The notes: generated from the sequence alone by a model not told the origin. A stretch of 64,000 nt of DNA from Chryseobacterium rhizosphaerae (GCF_003385455.1 NZ_QNUF01000020.1:1-64000); one strand, 5' to 3'. Positions 1 through 7,624 are shown, counted from the stretch's first letter. Numbers and translations are program-made.

Positions 1-763
1 TTTTGCTTTGGTAAGATTTGAGATCTTGTATGTAAGATTCCTCTTTCAGTTCCCTTTCGTTATAAACAAACTGTATGGTGTTCATATGAGGTGTATTCAC
101 ATCCTTGTTGCCACCCCAGCTTATGCTGCTGATCATGGCAACACGGGTTCCCTGGATATAACTGTATGAAATGTAATTTCCCTGTGGATCTTTCCATTCA
201 CTTATATTATACTCAGTTGGAATTCTGGCATCTGCACCACGGCCATACCATGCCTGGGAACCATCCTCGAAAGTTACTTCCCAATATTCCGGACCATACC
301 ATCCGGCAGCAGCTCCTACAGATTTAATCTTGATATTAGAATACTTCTCCGTCACATATTCTCCACCATCCCTGCCATATTCTCCGGATTTTAAAATCAA
401 CCTCTGGCCGTTATAGCTGTAATAATCTGAGTAGTTCAGCTGGACTCCCTTTACTTCTTCGGCATTCTCTATATTCTTTGCAATTCTTGTGATACTCGTT
501 GTTCCGGAGATGTTCCATCCATATCCGGCAATACCATTTCCAGATCCACTGTTGTAAACCAAACTCACCTGGGGGGACACGTTTTTTATACCCGGTGGAA
601 CATCAATAGGTAAAGTAAATTGTAACTGTCCGCCTTTGGTAACCTCGATATCCCCTTTGGTATCGTGAAAATTCGGTCCTGTCTGTGAAAAACAGAATAC
701 GGAAATAAAAGATAATACAAAGGATGAAAATAATTGGAGTTTCTTATGATAATATTTTTTCAT
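1..763 (-). CDS. SpvB-type secreted protein, N-terminal part (cut by window edge)
   Basis: The gene is read from the ATG at 763 down to the window edge, giving about 254 residues without a stop. An N-terminal signal peptide (MKKYYHKKLQLFSSF, then a hydrophobic stretch ending FCFSQ) is followed by a region with VPPGIKNVSPQVSLVYNSGS and GNGIAGYGWNISG. These are the hallmarks of the SpvB/TcaC N-terminal beta domain that opens Rhs-like and insecticidal-toxin B-type proteins. The full protein probably continues into an Rhs/YD-repeat shell. It starts 4 bases after the stop of the small T9SS-sorted protein, so the two look co-transcribed. The C-terminal effector part cannot be seen, so toxin, adhesin or polymorphic effector roles remain open. 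Confidence 0.8.
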   Translation of the reverse strand, partial: MKKYYHKKLQLFSSFVLSFISVFCFSQTGPNFHDTKGDIEVTKGGQLQFTLPIDVPPGIKNVSPQVSLVYNSGSGNGIAGYGWNISGTTSITRIAKNIENAEEVKGVQLNYSDYYSYNGQRLILKSGEYGRDGGEYVTEKYSNIKIKSVGAAAGWYGPEYWEVTFEDGSQAWYGRGADARIPTEYNISEWKDPQGNYISYSYIQGTRVAMISSISWGGNKDVNTPHMNTIQFVYNERELKEESYIQDLKSYQSK

Positions 764-767
764 AGCA

Positions 768-1226
768 TTATCTTTTAGTGATGTTTTTACTGAAAGCTCT
801 TCCGTCCTTTAGCGTAAAGCGCAGTACATATACGCCCCAGTCATAGCCTGTCATATTAATCTTCAGCTGCCTGTTAAGGTCAGGTAAATTCTGTTGCTGG
901 AATTTCCAGTGTACCGTACTATGCTGGTATAAAGAGACGGATTCTATGAGTCCGTCTGCTTTTTCTGTCCAGTCGATCGTTAGAACATCGCTGACCGGAA
1001 CAGGATACAAACGGATTTGTTCCCAGAATGTTTTTTCATCCATCAGCTGTGATCCCGCTAAAGAAGACGTTTTGGATTGTTCAGAAGCCTGTTTGGCTGC
1101 AGAGTCAGGACCCCGGTACCGTTGATTCCCGGCCTCGTCATACTTAAAGTAAACTTCTGTTACCTGGGCATACGATAGTCCCAGAGATGCGCATAAGAGG
1201 GATGCGCTTAAATAGATTTTTTTCAT
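768..1226 (-). CDS. Small secreted protein with T9SS type A sorting domain
   Basis: This 152-residue protein has a signal peptide (MKKIYLSASLLCASLGLSYAQ). A short segment VYFKYDEAGNQRYRGPD follows that resembles a single YD-repeat fragment. After a low-complexity linker comes a C-terminal domain of about 80 residues (LYPVPVSDVLTIDW ... YDWGVYVLRFTLKDGRAFSKNITKR) of the Por/T9SS type A sorting kind. The protein should cross the outer membrane by the type IX system and be anchored or released at the surface. It directly precedes the SpvB-type gene, with a 4-base gap, so it may be its secretion or surface partner. No enzymatic motif is visible. Confidence 0.75.
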   Translation of the reverse strand: MKKIYLSASLLCASLGLSYAQVTEVYFKYDEAGNQRYRGPDSAAKQASEQSKTSSLAGSQLMDEKTFWEQIRLYPVPVSDVLTIDWTEKADGLIESVSLYQHSTVHWKFQQQNLPDLNRQLKINMTGYDWGVYVLRFTLKDGRAFSKNITKR

Positions 1227-1306
1227 TTGTTGATTTTTTTGTGAATATAAAAGCTATTTTTAATTCCCACTACAGGGAAAATACCATTTTCATATGGGGT
1301 TTTTAC

Positions 1307-1322
1307 GGTAGAATGTTCTACC
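1307..1322. promoter_or_regulatory. Near-perfect inverted repeat upstream of the SpvB-type operon
   Basis: GGTAGAATGTTCTACC has 7-base arms and a 2-base centre, a spacing better suited to a dimeric DNA-binding protein than to an RNA hairpin. It lies about 80 bases before the start of the small T9SS-sorted protein. It is a candidate operator with unknown ligand. Confidence 0.35.
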
Positions 1323-1497
1323 CTGATAAAAAGAGTGTTTTCATAAAAATATGGTTTTAAATTTTTGTGTTTCAGTTTCGTAACTAAAGCAAAGCTACAG
1401 TAGCATGGCGCCAGAACCTGTCGTATTTATCACCAATTGTTTAATATTGAAAGAATGCTTGCATTCCTTTAATGCTAATTAATTGTGGTATTCTTGA

Positions 1498-1528
1498 TTT
1501 TGTTTTCATTTTTATTTCTTTACATTTG
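1498..1528 (+). promoter_or_regulatory. Predicted promoter of the XRE regulator
   Basis: TTTTG at 1498-1502 and TACATTTG at 1521-1528 are 18 bases apart, which fits the Bacteroidota primary sigma consensus (-33 TTTG, -7 TAnnTTTG). Transcription would begin near 1535. The two ACACCGAATATTC copies would then fall in the leader, where a repressor could block initiation or elongation. Confidence 0.45.
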
Positions 1529-1562
1529 TAAAACAATTGATACTGTTTTGTTATACAAATAT

Positions 1563-1608
1563 ACACCGAATATTCATATTTACAATATTTATACACCGAA
1601 TATTCGCA
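1563..1608 (+). repeat. Two direct copies of ACACCGAATATTC (third copy inside the regulator gene)
   Basis: Copies start at 1563 and 1593, exactly 30 bases (about three helical turns) apart. A third, 16 bases identical to the second (ACACCGAATATTCGCA), lies at 1785-1800 inside the regulator's reading frame. The core GAATATTC is self-complementary. The arrangement suggests binding sites for the regulator itself. The repeat could alternatively be a local duplication. Confidence 0.6.
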
Positions 1609-1630
1609 TTTAAATTATAATCACTTGATT

Positions 1631-2113
1631 ATGAATGGTAAAACTTTAAAGCAAAAGCGGAAAGCTATTAAATTAACACAAACTCAATTAGCTCATAATT
1701 TAGGGGTATCAATGCGAACAATTCAGAACTGGGAAGGAGACATCAATGCTATCCCTAAAATTGTAGAAGTATATTTTAAGAACTACACCGAATATTCGCA
1801 ATATGAACAATTAAAACAAGATTTAGAACAAAAGAAAGAAGGCCCATATAATGAGCTTCCTATTGAAGAGAAATTGAATGTTTTGTATAAGTTGTGGTTA
1901 GAATACTTTATGGATGAAAATAAATCAGGAGATGATATCAAAAAGGTAAATAGAACCATTCATGGTTTAGTCAGTAAGGATGCTCACCAAGACAAGTATA
2001 TTATATTTATGAGAGATAAAATTTTGGAACTAGAAAAATCTCTTGAAATTCAACAAGAAATGACTAGGCAGATTCTTGAAATTGTAAAAGATTTAAAATT
2101 AACAACACATTAA
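1631..2113 (+). CDS. XRE-family helix-turn-helix regulator
   Basis: The protein has an N-terminal Cro/C1-type HTH of about 50 residues (KTLKQKRKAIKLTQTQLAHN, then LGVSMRTIQNWEGD). A charged, probably helical region of about 100 residues follows, with a coiled-coil-like C-terminus (MRDKILELEKSLEIQQEMTR). The ATG at 1631 is preferred over an in-frame TTG at 1625 because the HTH begins right after it. It stands alone on the plus strand and its tail overlaps the convergent gene by 4 bases. Repeated sites upstream and inside the gene suggest autoregulation. Its targets are unknown. No phage or plasmid genes lie next to it. Confidence 0.75.
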   Translation: MNGKTLKQKRKAIKLTQTQLAHNLGVSMRTIQNWEGDINAIPKIVEVYFKNYTEYSQYEQLKQDLEQKKEGPYNELPIEEKLNVLYKLWLEYFMDENKSGDDIKKVNRTIHGLVSKDAHQDKYIIFMRDKILELEKSLEIQQEMTRQILEIVKDLKLTTH

Positions 2114-2367
2114 TTTCTATTAATCTTGAATTTTTTTCCTTTACATGAAACTAGAGTAGGATTTGGGGTTCTAATAATGACATATCCTAAACTTTTTGCA
2201 AAGCCATCTAAATCATTTAATTGCCCTTTAAGTGCTTCCTGCATTTTAATTCTGATGTCGTCCATTTTATTCATGAATTCTCTATCGAGAACCAATTTGT
2301 TACAATGATCCTCGCATAACTGCTCGCTTAGGGCGTTAAGAATTTTGAAATCATCAAAGTGGTTCAT
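2110..2367 (-). CDS. Small hypothetical protein (85 aa)
   Basis: This protein is soluble and charged, with no signal peptide or membrane segment. The first 50 residues look helical (FKILNALSEQLCEDHCNKLV) and the end is a short basic beta-like stretch (LVSCKGKKFKINRN). Its start overlaps the stop of the membrane-protein gene by 4 bases, typical of translational coupling, which supports it being a real third gene of the lipoprotein operon. It is not recognised as a known family. It converges with the XRE gene and overlaps its last codons by 4 bases. Confidence 0.5.
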   Translation of the reverse strand: MNHFDDFKILNALSEQLCEDHCNKLVLDREFMNKMDDIRIKMQEALKGQLNDLDGFAKSLGYVIIRTPNPTLVSCKGKKFKINRN

Positions 2368-2894
2368 AGGTTAGAATTTTTCTTAAGAATTGTAGAGAAT
2401 CTTTCTAGAGTAGTATCTTTAAATCTATCAACAATTAAAATTTTTTGATAATAAATAAATAATCTATAGAGTCCCCAAGCGAACAGAGCAAAAGTTAAAA
2501 TTGACCCAATAAGTCCACCTATATTAAAATGATTTTTGTCAAAAAATATAAATTGAATTAGTAAAATATACTGGATAAGTAAAGATATTATTACGGCAAT
2601 TTTAGGAAACAAACGTGCTCCAAAATTTAAACCTACAAATAAAAGACTTAATGTAACCGGCCAGGATAAAAAAAATAGAACATCATCTAAATCAAGTGTA
2701 CTTTTTCCAGTAACATTTGGAAATGTAATACTTGTATCAATAAAATAGCCTGCAAGATTATTAGCGAATGGCATTACTGCTGCTAACAAAACAAGAAAAG
2801 AGGCAAAGTATTCGATAATAACTTTACCAAGGTTTGTCTTTTGGTTTTGTTGGATCGACAGTGTCTGTCTCTTGTTGATTAATTGCTGCTCCAT
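2364..2894 (-). CDS. Hypothetical membrane protein, four predicted helices
   Basis: The protein has about 176 residues. Hydrophobic segments lie near residues 27-50, 73-92, 97-115 and 126-146, with a soluble basic tail. The first codon is ATG at 2894, and an in-frame GTG lies at 2897. The 5' end overlaps the lipoprotein gene by about 71 bases in another frame, and no internal start exists before the first helix. Either this is true overlapping coding or the start is a rarer codon. The middle gene of a tight three-gene minus-strand set, its function is not recognised. Confidence 0.5.
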   Translation of the reverse strand: MEQQLINKRQTLSIQQNQKTNLGKVIIEYFASFLVLLAAVMPFANNLAGYFIDTSITFPNVTGKSTLDLDDVLFFLSWPVTLSLLFVGLNFGARLFPKIAVIISLLIQYILLIQFIFFDKNHFNIGGLIGSILTFALFAWGLYRLFIYYQKILIVDRFKDTTLERFSTILKKNSNL

Positions 2895-3096
2895 CACTTT
2901 GTGCTTTTAAAGAATCACTTTCCAGTTGTTCAGTAGGATTTATGTTCTTGGCTGTACTTTTCTTTTTTATAATTTCTTTATTAGAGAGAGTCATTTCCTC
3001 TTTTTTGCTATTTATCTCATCATCTTCTCTTACACAAGAAACTACACTAAGAAATAGTATTGACGCTAGAGCTATTTTTATTGTTTTGATTTTCAT
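2824..3096 (-). CDS. Small hypothetical lipoprotein
   Basis: This is a 90-residue protein starting at the ATG at 3096. The signal sequence MKIKTIKIALASILFLSVVS is followed by a lipobox cysteine (SVVSC). The rest is a short, highly charged, low-complexity domain ending KDTPK-like (DTVDPTKPKDKPW). An upstream ATG at 3204 would add a non-signal extension and is rejected. A good promoter (3163-3193) sits just upstream. It is the first gene of the operon with the membrane protein and the 85-residue protein. Its function is unknown; it is likely anchored in the inner or outer membrane. Confidence 0.6.
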   Translation of the reverse strand: MKIKTIKIALASILFLSVVSCVREDDEINSKKEEMTLSNKEIIKKKSTAKNINPTEQLESDSLKAQSDGAAINQQETDTVDPTKPKDKPW

Positions 3097-3162
3097 TATA
3101 TACAATTTTTTGGATAATCGTAAAGTTACAAAAATCATTATATATCTCCTTACTGTGAATAT

Positions 3163-3193
3163 CAAATTTATAAAAAGTTTTAAAATAAACAAA
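3163..3193 (-). promoter_or_regulatory. Predicted promoter of the lipoprotein operon
   Basis: On the minus strand TTTG (3190-3193) and TAAATTTG (3163-3170) are 19 bases apart, a close match to the Bacteroidota consensus. The predicted start near 3157 gives a leader of about 60 bases. Confidence 0.55.
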
Positions 3194-3266
3194 TAATAAT
3201 TCAAAATTATGTGAAAATAAATATGAAGACCTCACGATCAGAGTCGTAATAAAAGGATTCTGCGCA

Positions 3267-3298
3267 TTTGCTTCTATCTTTCCTCGTTTATATTTTTG
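3267..3298 (+). promoter_or_regulatory. Predicted promoter of the NUMOD4 gene
   Basis: TTTG at 3267-3270 and TATTTTTG at 3291-3298 are 20 bases apart. The transcript would start near 3307, about 195 bases before the gene. Confidence 0.4.
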
Positions 3299-3502
3299 TA
3301 TTTTTATGAAAATATTGTAATATTGATATTGGTTTAGTTATAGAGAAACCGAGATTGGACAAGGTCACAAAAAAAACAATGATTCGTCTTCAACAAAGGA
3401 AGAAGAACAAAAGGAAAAAATAGTACTTAATAATTATTCCGGTTAAACATTATTCAAAAAAACATATAACCCGATTAACGCATTTATTAAATTCATGCTC
3501 TT

Positions 3503-4711
3503 ATGAAACTTCCCAAAGAAATAGAAGATCAATATCTGAAAGAGGTGATTTACAATAATTCCTTAAATAACCTTCCGAATGAAGAATGGAAGCTAATTGA
3601 AGGTTTTGAGAATTATGAAATCTCTAATTACGGAAGAGTGAAGAGTCTAAAACGCATTACAGTCACACCACGCAGCAGGCGTGAGGAACCGGAAAAGGTT
3701 ATGGAGCTGTTTTTTACGAAGTATTCTAATAAATATCTTGAGCGAAGTTATTACAATACTTTTTGTTCATTATCATCGGAAGGGGTAAAATACCGGAAGT
3801 CGATAGCCCGTTTGGTGTATTATCATTTTATAGAAAAGTATGATATGGATAATAAGTCTGTTGTTATTTCTTATAAAGACAGCAATAGCTTCCACCTTCA
3901 TTATAGCAATCTGGAGCTGCTTTCCATTAGTGAACAACGCTATAAAATGTTCAGGAAAAACAGAGCCAGAAGCTGGAAGAGTGATTATCAGCAACCTATA
4001 AGCCAATACACTATTAATGGTGATTTTGTAGCTTCTTTTAATAGCATTTATGCTGCTGATAAAGCGCTCGGTATTGCTAGTGGCGGTATTCTGTATGTAT
4101 TACAAAGAAAAAATTTTACAGCAGGTGGATTCCGATGGTTTTATAAAGAGTATCAGCCTGAAAAGGAAGATTTTATATTTACTTCAAAAAACAGAACAAG
4201 ATCAGCAAGGACAAATGATGTTCTTAATATCAACCTTTGGATGAGGCTGGGCAAACCATTAATTGACGAAAATAATCCGCCTGCCTGCATGAACCTCTCA
4301 CTTAATGATTTTCCCGGTGAAAACTGGAAGCCTGTCCCCGATTTTGAAAAAACTTATCTTGTTTCGAACAAAGGGAGGGTTAAGCGATTGAGCGGATGGA
4401 TCGTTGGGAAAAGTAAAACGTACATGGGTGAGCAGATTATGAGGCTTAAGTTTGAAGTTAAACCTAATAATAAAGATATAGTTCGCTTCTCTGTCTCCCT
4501 AAGGAATGATAAGAAGGGGGTTCAAATAACTCTTAACCGACTGCTTTATTATTGTTTTGTGAAGCCATTTGATTTGAATGATAAAACGATTGTAATTAAT
4601 AACCAAAGCCAACCTATGTGGAATATTGAGCTGTCAAAGCTGTCTTTGTGTTCTTTGAGTTCTGTACTCAAAGGAAAGAACAAGATAAGACCAAAAAAGA
4701 AACAAGGATAA
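3503..4711 (+). CDS. NUMOD4-domain protein with decayed HNH-like modules
   Basis: This 402-residue protein has two NUMOD4 motifs, at about 27-52 (EEWKLIEGFENYEISNYGRV) and 272-300 (ENWKPVPDFEKTYLVSNKGR). A NUMOD1-like segment lies at about 165-212 (PISQYTINGDFVASFNSIYA). Such motifs bind DNA in HNH and GIY-YIG homing endonucleases. After each NUMOD4 a stretch resembles the HNH fold (RLVYYHFIEKYDMDNKSVV ... YSNLELLS), but the usual His-Ile-Asp-Gly core is replaced (VVISYKDS; IVINNQSQ). DNA binding is plausible and cleavage doubtful. It is monocistronic with no intron or phage nearby. A domesticated homing endonuclease is one reading. Confidence 0.7.
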   Translation: MKLPKEIEDQYLKEVIYNNSLNNLPNEEWKLIEGFENYEISNYGRVKSLKRITVTPRSRREEPEKVMELFFTKYSNKYLERSYYNTFCSLSSEGVKYRKSIARLVYYHFIEKYDMDNKSVVISYKDSNSFHLHYSNLELLSISEQRYKMFRKNRARSWKSDYQQPISQYTINGDFVASFNSIYAADKALGIASGGILYVLQRKNFTAGGFRWFYKEYQPEKEDFIFTSKNRTRSARTNDVLNINLWMRLGKPLIDENNPPACMNLSLNDFPGENWKPVPDFEKTYLVSNKGRVKRLSGWIVGKSKTYMGEQIMRLKFEVKPNNKDIVRFSVSLRNDKKGVQITLNRLLYYCFVKPFDLNDKTIVINNQSQPMWNIELSKLSLCSLSSVLKGKNKIRPKKKQG

Positions 4712-4854
4712 TTTTTGGGACTCTAGGGGCTCAAAATTTCCCAGAACCCTTTTACCTATTGATTTTTTCACATTCAACCCTTTCCTAAGTTTATCATACA
4801 TCATGTCTAATCGCGTGACCTTTCCCCAGATGTATGGAACAGCCTAATAACAAA

Positions 4855-4884
4855 TCTTCTGACTCTGTTTCCAAAGTCAGAAGA
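4855..4884 (-). terminator. Perfect 10-bp hairpin downstream of ctlX
   Basis: TCTTCTGACT and AGTCAGAAGA pair around a 10-base loop. The hairpin sits about 55 bases beyond the ctlX stop, between convergent genes. The U-run on the minus strand is short, so termination there is probable but not certain. Confidence 0.45.
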
Positions 4885-4937
4885 ATATGTAAACCTTTAC
4901 TTGATAATGGTTTCAATTAATTTTTTTCGTAAATATA

Positions 4938-5861
4938 TTATTTTTTTGGCAGAAATACTTCAGCAAGCATACATCTTGCACTTCCACCACCATTTACTTC
5001 AATAGTAGTAAGATCTGAATAGATAATTTCACAATATTTTTCAATGGCTGCTACCTGCTCAGGACTCAAAGACTGATAAGCTGTCTGGCTCATTACCAGG
5101 AACTTTTCTCCATCTTTATTTTGAACCTGAAGCATATTTCCTGCAAACTGCTGCATTTGTTCCTCAGAAATTTCTACAATCTCTTTTCCGGAATTTTTGA
5201 TCGTTTCAATTACTTTTTCTCTTTCCAGCTCATCATCAATACAATCGAGACAGATTACCACAAACTTATCTGCCACACACATCATTACATTGGTGTGATA
5301 AATAGGAAGTCTTTCTGTACCTACTGTTTGATAAGAATGAAAAACAATCGGTGTGAAACCATATTTTGCACAGAAATCTCTGAATAGCTGTTCATCCAAT
5401 CTTAGAGAAACAGATCCGTAAGCAATTTTGTTATCATGATCGAAAATCATACTTCCTGTTCCCTCCAGAAAATGTCCCTGAGTTTCAGAAAATGACCAGT
5501 CATCAATTTCAGCAACATCAAATCCTTGATCCTTGATGCTTTCAATAATATCTTCTCTTCTTTCCACCCGTCTGTTGGACGCGAACATGGGGTATAAAAC
5601 CACTTTCCCGTCCTTATGGAAGCTCACCCAGTTATTAGGGAATATAGAATCCGGTGTATGAGGATCCAGGGTATCTTTTATGGAGATCACATTGATTCCT
5701 TTGTTTCTCAGTTTTCCGACAAAAGTATTGAATTCAGCCAAAGCCTTAGACTGAATATCAGCTCCTGTCTGCTCAACCTGGAAATAATTGTTTTTCGCAG
5801 TTTCTGCGTTATAACCGAATGCGATCGGCTCTATCATTAATACGGTATCTGTTGTCTGCAT
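4938..5861 (-). CDS. ctlX: Citrulline utilization hydrolase CtlX-type
   Basis: This 307-residue protein belongs to the arginine deiminase/amidinotransferase superfamily. It opens with TDTVLMIEPIAFGYNAETAK, typical of CtlX. Visible active-site elements are the Asp/Glu-rich EGTGSMIFDH segment, the catalytic-His region (YHTNVMMCVADKF) and the C-terminal nucleophile cysteine (GSARCMLAEVF). CtlX-type enzymes are linked to citrulline use in Francisella, and the exact product here is inferred. It lies downstream of a second superfamily member (6396-7310) with a small gene between. The gap to that small gene is about 60 bases, so the three may form one operon. Confidence 0.8.
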   Translation of the reverse strand: MQTTDTVLMIEPIAFGYNAETAKNNYFQVEQTGADIQSKALAEFNTFVGKLRNKGINVISIKDTLDPHTPDSIFPNNWVSFHKDGKVVLYPMFASNRRVERREDIIESIKDQGFDVAEIDDWSFSETQGHFLEGTGSMIFDHDNKIAYGSVSLRLDEQLFRDFCAKYGFTPIVFHSYQTVGTERLPIYHTNVMMCVADKFVVICLDCIDDELEREKVIETIKNSGKEIVEISEEQMQQFAGNMLQVQNKDGEKFLVMSQTAYQSLSPEQVAAIEKYCEIIYSDLTTIEVNGGGSARCMLAEVFLPKK

Positions 5862-5919
5862 TTCTTTTAAGTTTGAGGGTGTTAGTGTATGAGGGTTTGT
5901 GAGTTATCAGTCATATTTT

Positions 5920-6324
5920 TCAATCTTTCTGTTCTGTATCGAGCGAAGAGAATGAACACCATTTTTCTGATTGCCCCATCATAATAACTAACATTCCAAT
6001 AATTTGATTATACTCATTATTTAATTTTCCAAACTCTTCAGTATTGATATACTCACAAGCCAAAGCAAACTGAAGCCATGTTTGGGTTTCCCTTGCCTCC
6101 CCTTCAGAATCTGTGAGTTTAGCAATAAAGGATCTTTCATATTTTCTTTTTCCCCAAGCCTCACTAATATTGGCTGAAACGGATCTTGATGATCTTCTGA
6201 TCTGATCCGTAAGGGAATAGAGTTCTTCTTTTGGGAAAGATTTTGAGAGGTCATAAATTTGCTGTGCCATATCAAAAGACTTTTTAAAAACCTTCAAATC
6301 CTGGTGAAATTTAATCGTTGACAT
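5920..6324 (-). CDS. Four-helix-bundle protein (23S rRNA intervening-sequence type)
   Basis: This is a 134-residue all-helical protein with the family motifs KVFKKSFDMAQQIYDLSKSF, YSLTDQIRRSSRSVSANISE and the ending AKLTDSEGEARETQTWLQFA. It is of the family first seen in 23S rRNA intervening sequences. The start is set at the ATG at 6324 because family members begin with the helix just after it. A longer frame to 6426 would overlap the upstream gene and adds unrelated residues. Function is unknown; members occur as stray singletons throughout Bacteroidota genomes. Here it sits between two deiminase-superfamily genes, probably as an insertion. Confidence 0.8.
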   Translation of the reverse strand: MSTIKFHQDLKVFKKSFDMAQQIYDLSKSFPKEELYSLTDQIRRSSRSVSANISEAWGKRKYERSFIAKLTDSEGEARETQTWLQFALACEYINTEEFGKLNNEYNQIIGMLVIMMGQSEKWCSFSSLDTEQKD

Positions 6325-6395
6325 AATTTGATTATTTAAGATTAATAATTCACTTAAACACTCCAATGCTCCTACTCTACTACTTTCCCATTCAA

Positions 6396-7310
6396 TTACT
6401 CTCTCACAAGAGGCATAGTAGAACATCTCAATAAACCACCCATTTTAGAGATCTCTCTGTAAGGTATTTCTTCTACGGTCATTCCCCATTCATTTCTCAA
6501 ATGGTTATTCATTCTGGTAAAAGCCTTATCAGACACTACAATTTCCGGTGAAATAGAGAAAATATTCGGGAACATTTCAAACATCTCATCGTCATTAATA
6601 TGGAAACAGTTTTCTTCTCCAAAAATATCGATGATTAAGCGGTAATCGCTTTCGTCTACAAATCCGTTTTTATAGATGATACATTTGTCTTCTCCAATGG
6701 GGTTAAAGGTACAGTCTAAATGCAGAATTCCTTCAAATGGAACTTTATCATTTTTCTTCAATTCGAGATCAATGATTCTTTTCTTTGGAAAATATTCTTT
6801 TAAAATTTCTATGGCATATTCGTTCGTTCTTGCCGTTTTATAATTTCTGTAATCTTCGCTGAAACAAGTTCCTATAAAAAGAAAATCATTCCAGACAATT
6901 ACATCACCACCTTCAATATGTGCTGTTTCCGGAAGATTGATAATTTTTCTCCAGGCTACCTTTTCAAAAACGCTCTTATATGCTTCCTGTTCATCCGCTC
7001 TGTCAGCAATCACATTGGAAATAATCATTTTATCATCAATGACAAAGGCTACATCTCGTGAAAAAACCTGATTGTAATCTTTGATAATGCTAGGGCGAAG
7101 CACCTCAACATCATATTTCTTTAATACTGCCTCAAAAGCATTCATTTCATTGATAATATCCACCTCTTTAGGATAGATATTGTGTTCGATTGAGTAATAT
7201 GACTTGGCGTCATAACTTTCTTCTAATGTGGGAACTGGTCCCAAAGAATTAGGCTGGCCTAGAACTACTGACTTCAGCCTTCCCGTTTCGTTTTTAATGT
7301 TTAGTCTCAT
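6396..7310 (-). CDS. Arginine deiminase / dimethylarginine hydrolase family protein
   Basis: The protein has 304 residues. Superfamily hallmarks are FSRDVAFVIDDKMIISN near residues 83-99, ETAHIEGGDVIVWN (Glu/Gly-Gly-Asp motif), LHLDCTFNPIG (catalytic-His segment) and the C-terminal cysteine in LLRCSTMPLVRE. It should hydrolyse a guanidino or ureido group of arginine, citrulline or a methylated arginine. The substrate cannot be fixed by reading alone. A strong promoter lies just upstream (7330-7360). With ctlX it makes a two-enzyme set acting on similar substrates. Confidence 0.75.
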   Translation of the reverse strand: MRLNIKNETGRLKSVVLGQPNSLGPVPTLEESYDAKSYYSIEHNIYPKEVDIINEMNAFEAVLKKYDVEVLRPSIIKDYNQVFSRDVAFVIDDKMIISNVIADRADEQEAYKSVFEKVAWRKIINLPETAHIEGGDVIVWNDFLFIGTCFSEDYRNYKTARTNEYAIEILKEYFPKKRIIDLELKKNDKVPFEGILHLDCTFNPIGEDKCIIYKNGFVDESDYRLIIDIFGEENCFHINDDEMFEMFPNIFSISPEIVVSDKAFTRMNNHLRNEWGMTVEEIPYREISKMGGLLRCSTMPLVRE

Positions 7311-7624
7311 AAAGATTTATGCAATACTACAAATATAAGTAAAGGACTCTACCTGCAAAACTTTTGCATTATTTTATCCGGCAATTTTGAATTTATTTAT
7401 ACAATAACTCCACCTGGAATTTTCACTTCCTTCTTAATATTTCGCCCCATTTTCCGGAATAAAATCAAAATTTTCTATCATCCATGATCTACAACCTACT
7501 ATATTCCATCTACATAAGGATAAAAAAAAATAGCATTATTATAGAATATTTTCATACTTTAGTGATATAATTTTCGCGAAATTATAACTAAAACTTAACT
7601 ATTTAACATCAAAACAACAAAATC
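7311..7624. other. Intergenic region, 314 bases
   Basis: Divergent gap between the leftward hydrolase operon, with its promoter at 7330-7360, and the rightward peptide gene. Very AT-rich. A weak rightward -7 element (TAATTTTC near 7568) may serve the peptide gene, but no -33 TTTG accompanies it. Nothing else was recognised. Confidence 0.4.
7330..7360 (-). promoter_or_regulatory. Predicted promoter of the deiminase-family operon
   Basis: On the minus strand TTTTG (7356-7360) and TATATTTG (7330-7337) are 18 bases apart, matching the Bacteroidota consensus. The leader would be about 15 bases. Confidence 0.55.

Larger units (their letters stand above)
1227..1630. other. Intergenic region, 404 bases, divergent control region
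   Basis: This region separates the leftward SpvB-type pair from the rightward XRE regulator. It holds a 16-base near-palindrome at 1307-1322, a Bacteroidota-type rightward promoter at 1498-1528, and two copies of ACACCGAATATTC at 1563 and 1593. No credible coding sequence was seen in it. Confidence 0.6.
3097..3502. other. Intergenic region, 406 bases, divergent promoters
   Basis: AT-rich DNA between the leftward lipoprotein operon and the rightward NUMOD4 gene. It contains one good promoter for each direction. No RNA gene or credible small gene was seen. The leader of the NUMOD4 gene would be nearly 200 bases long if the predicted promoter is right. Confidence 0.5.
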
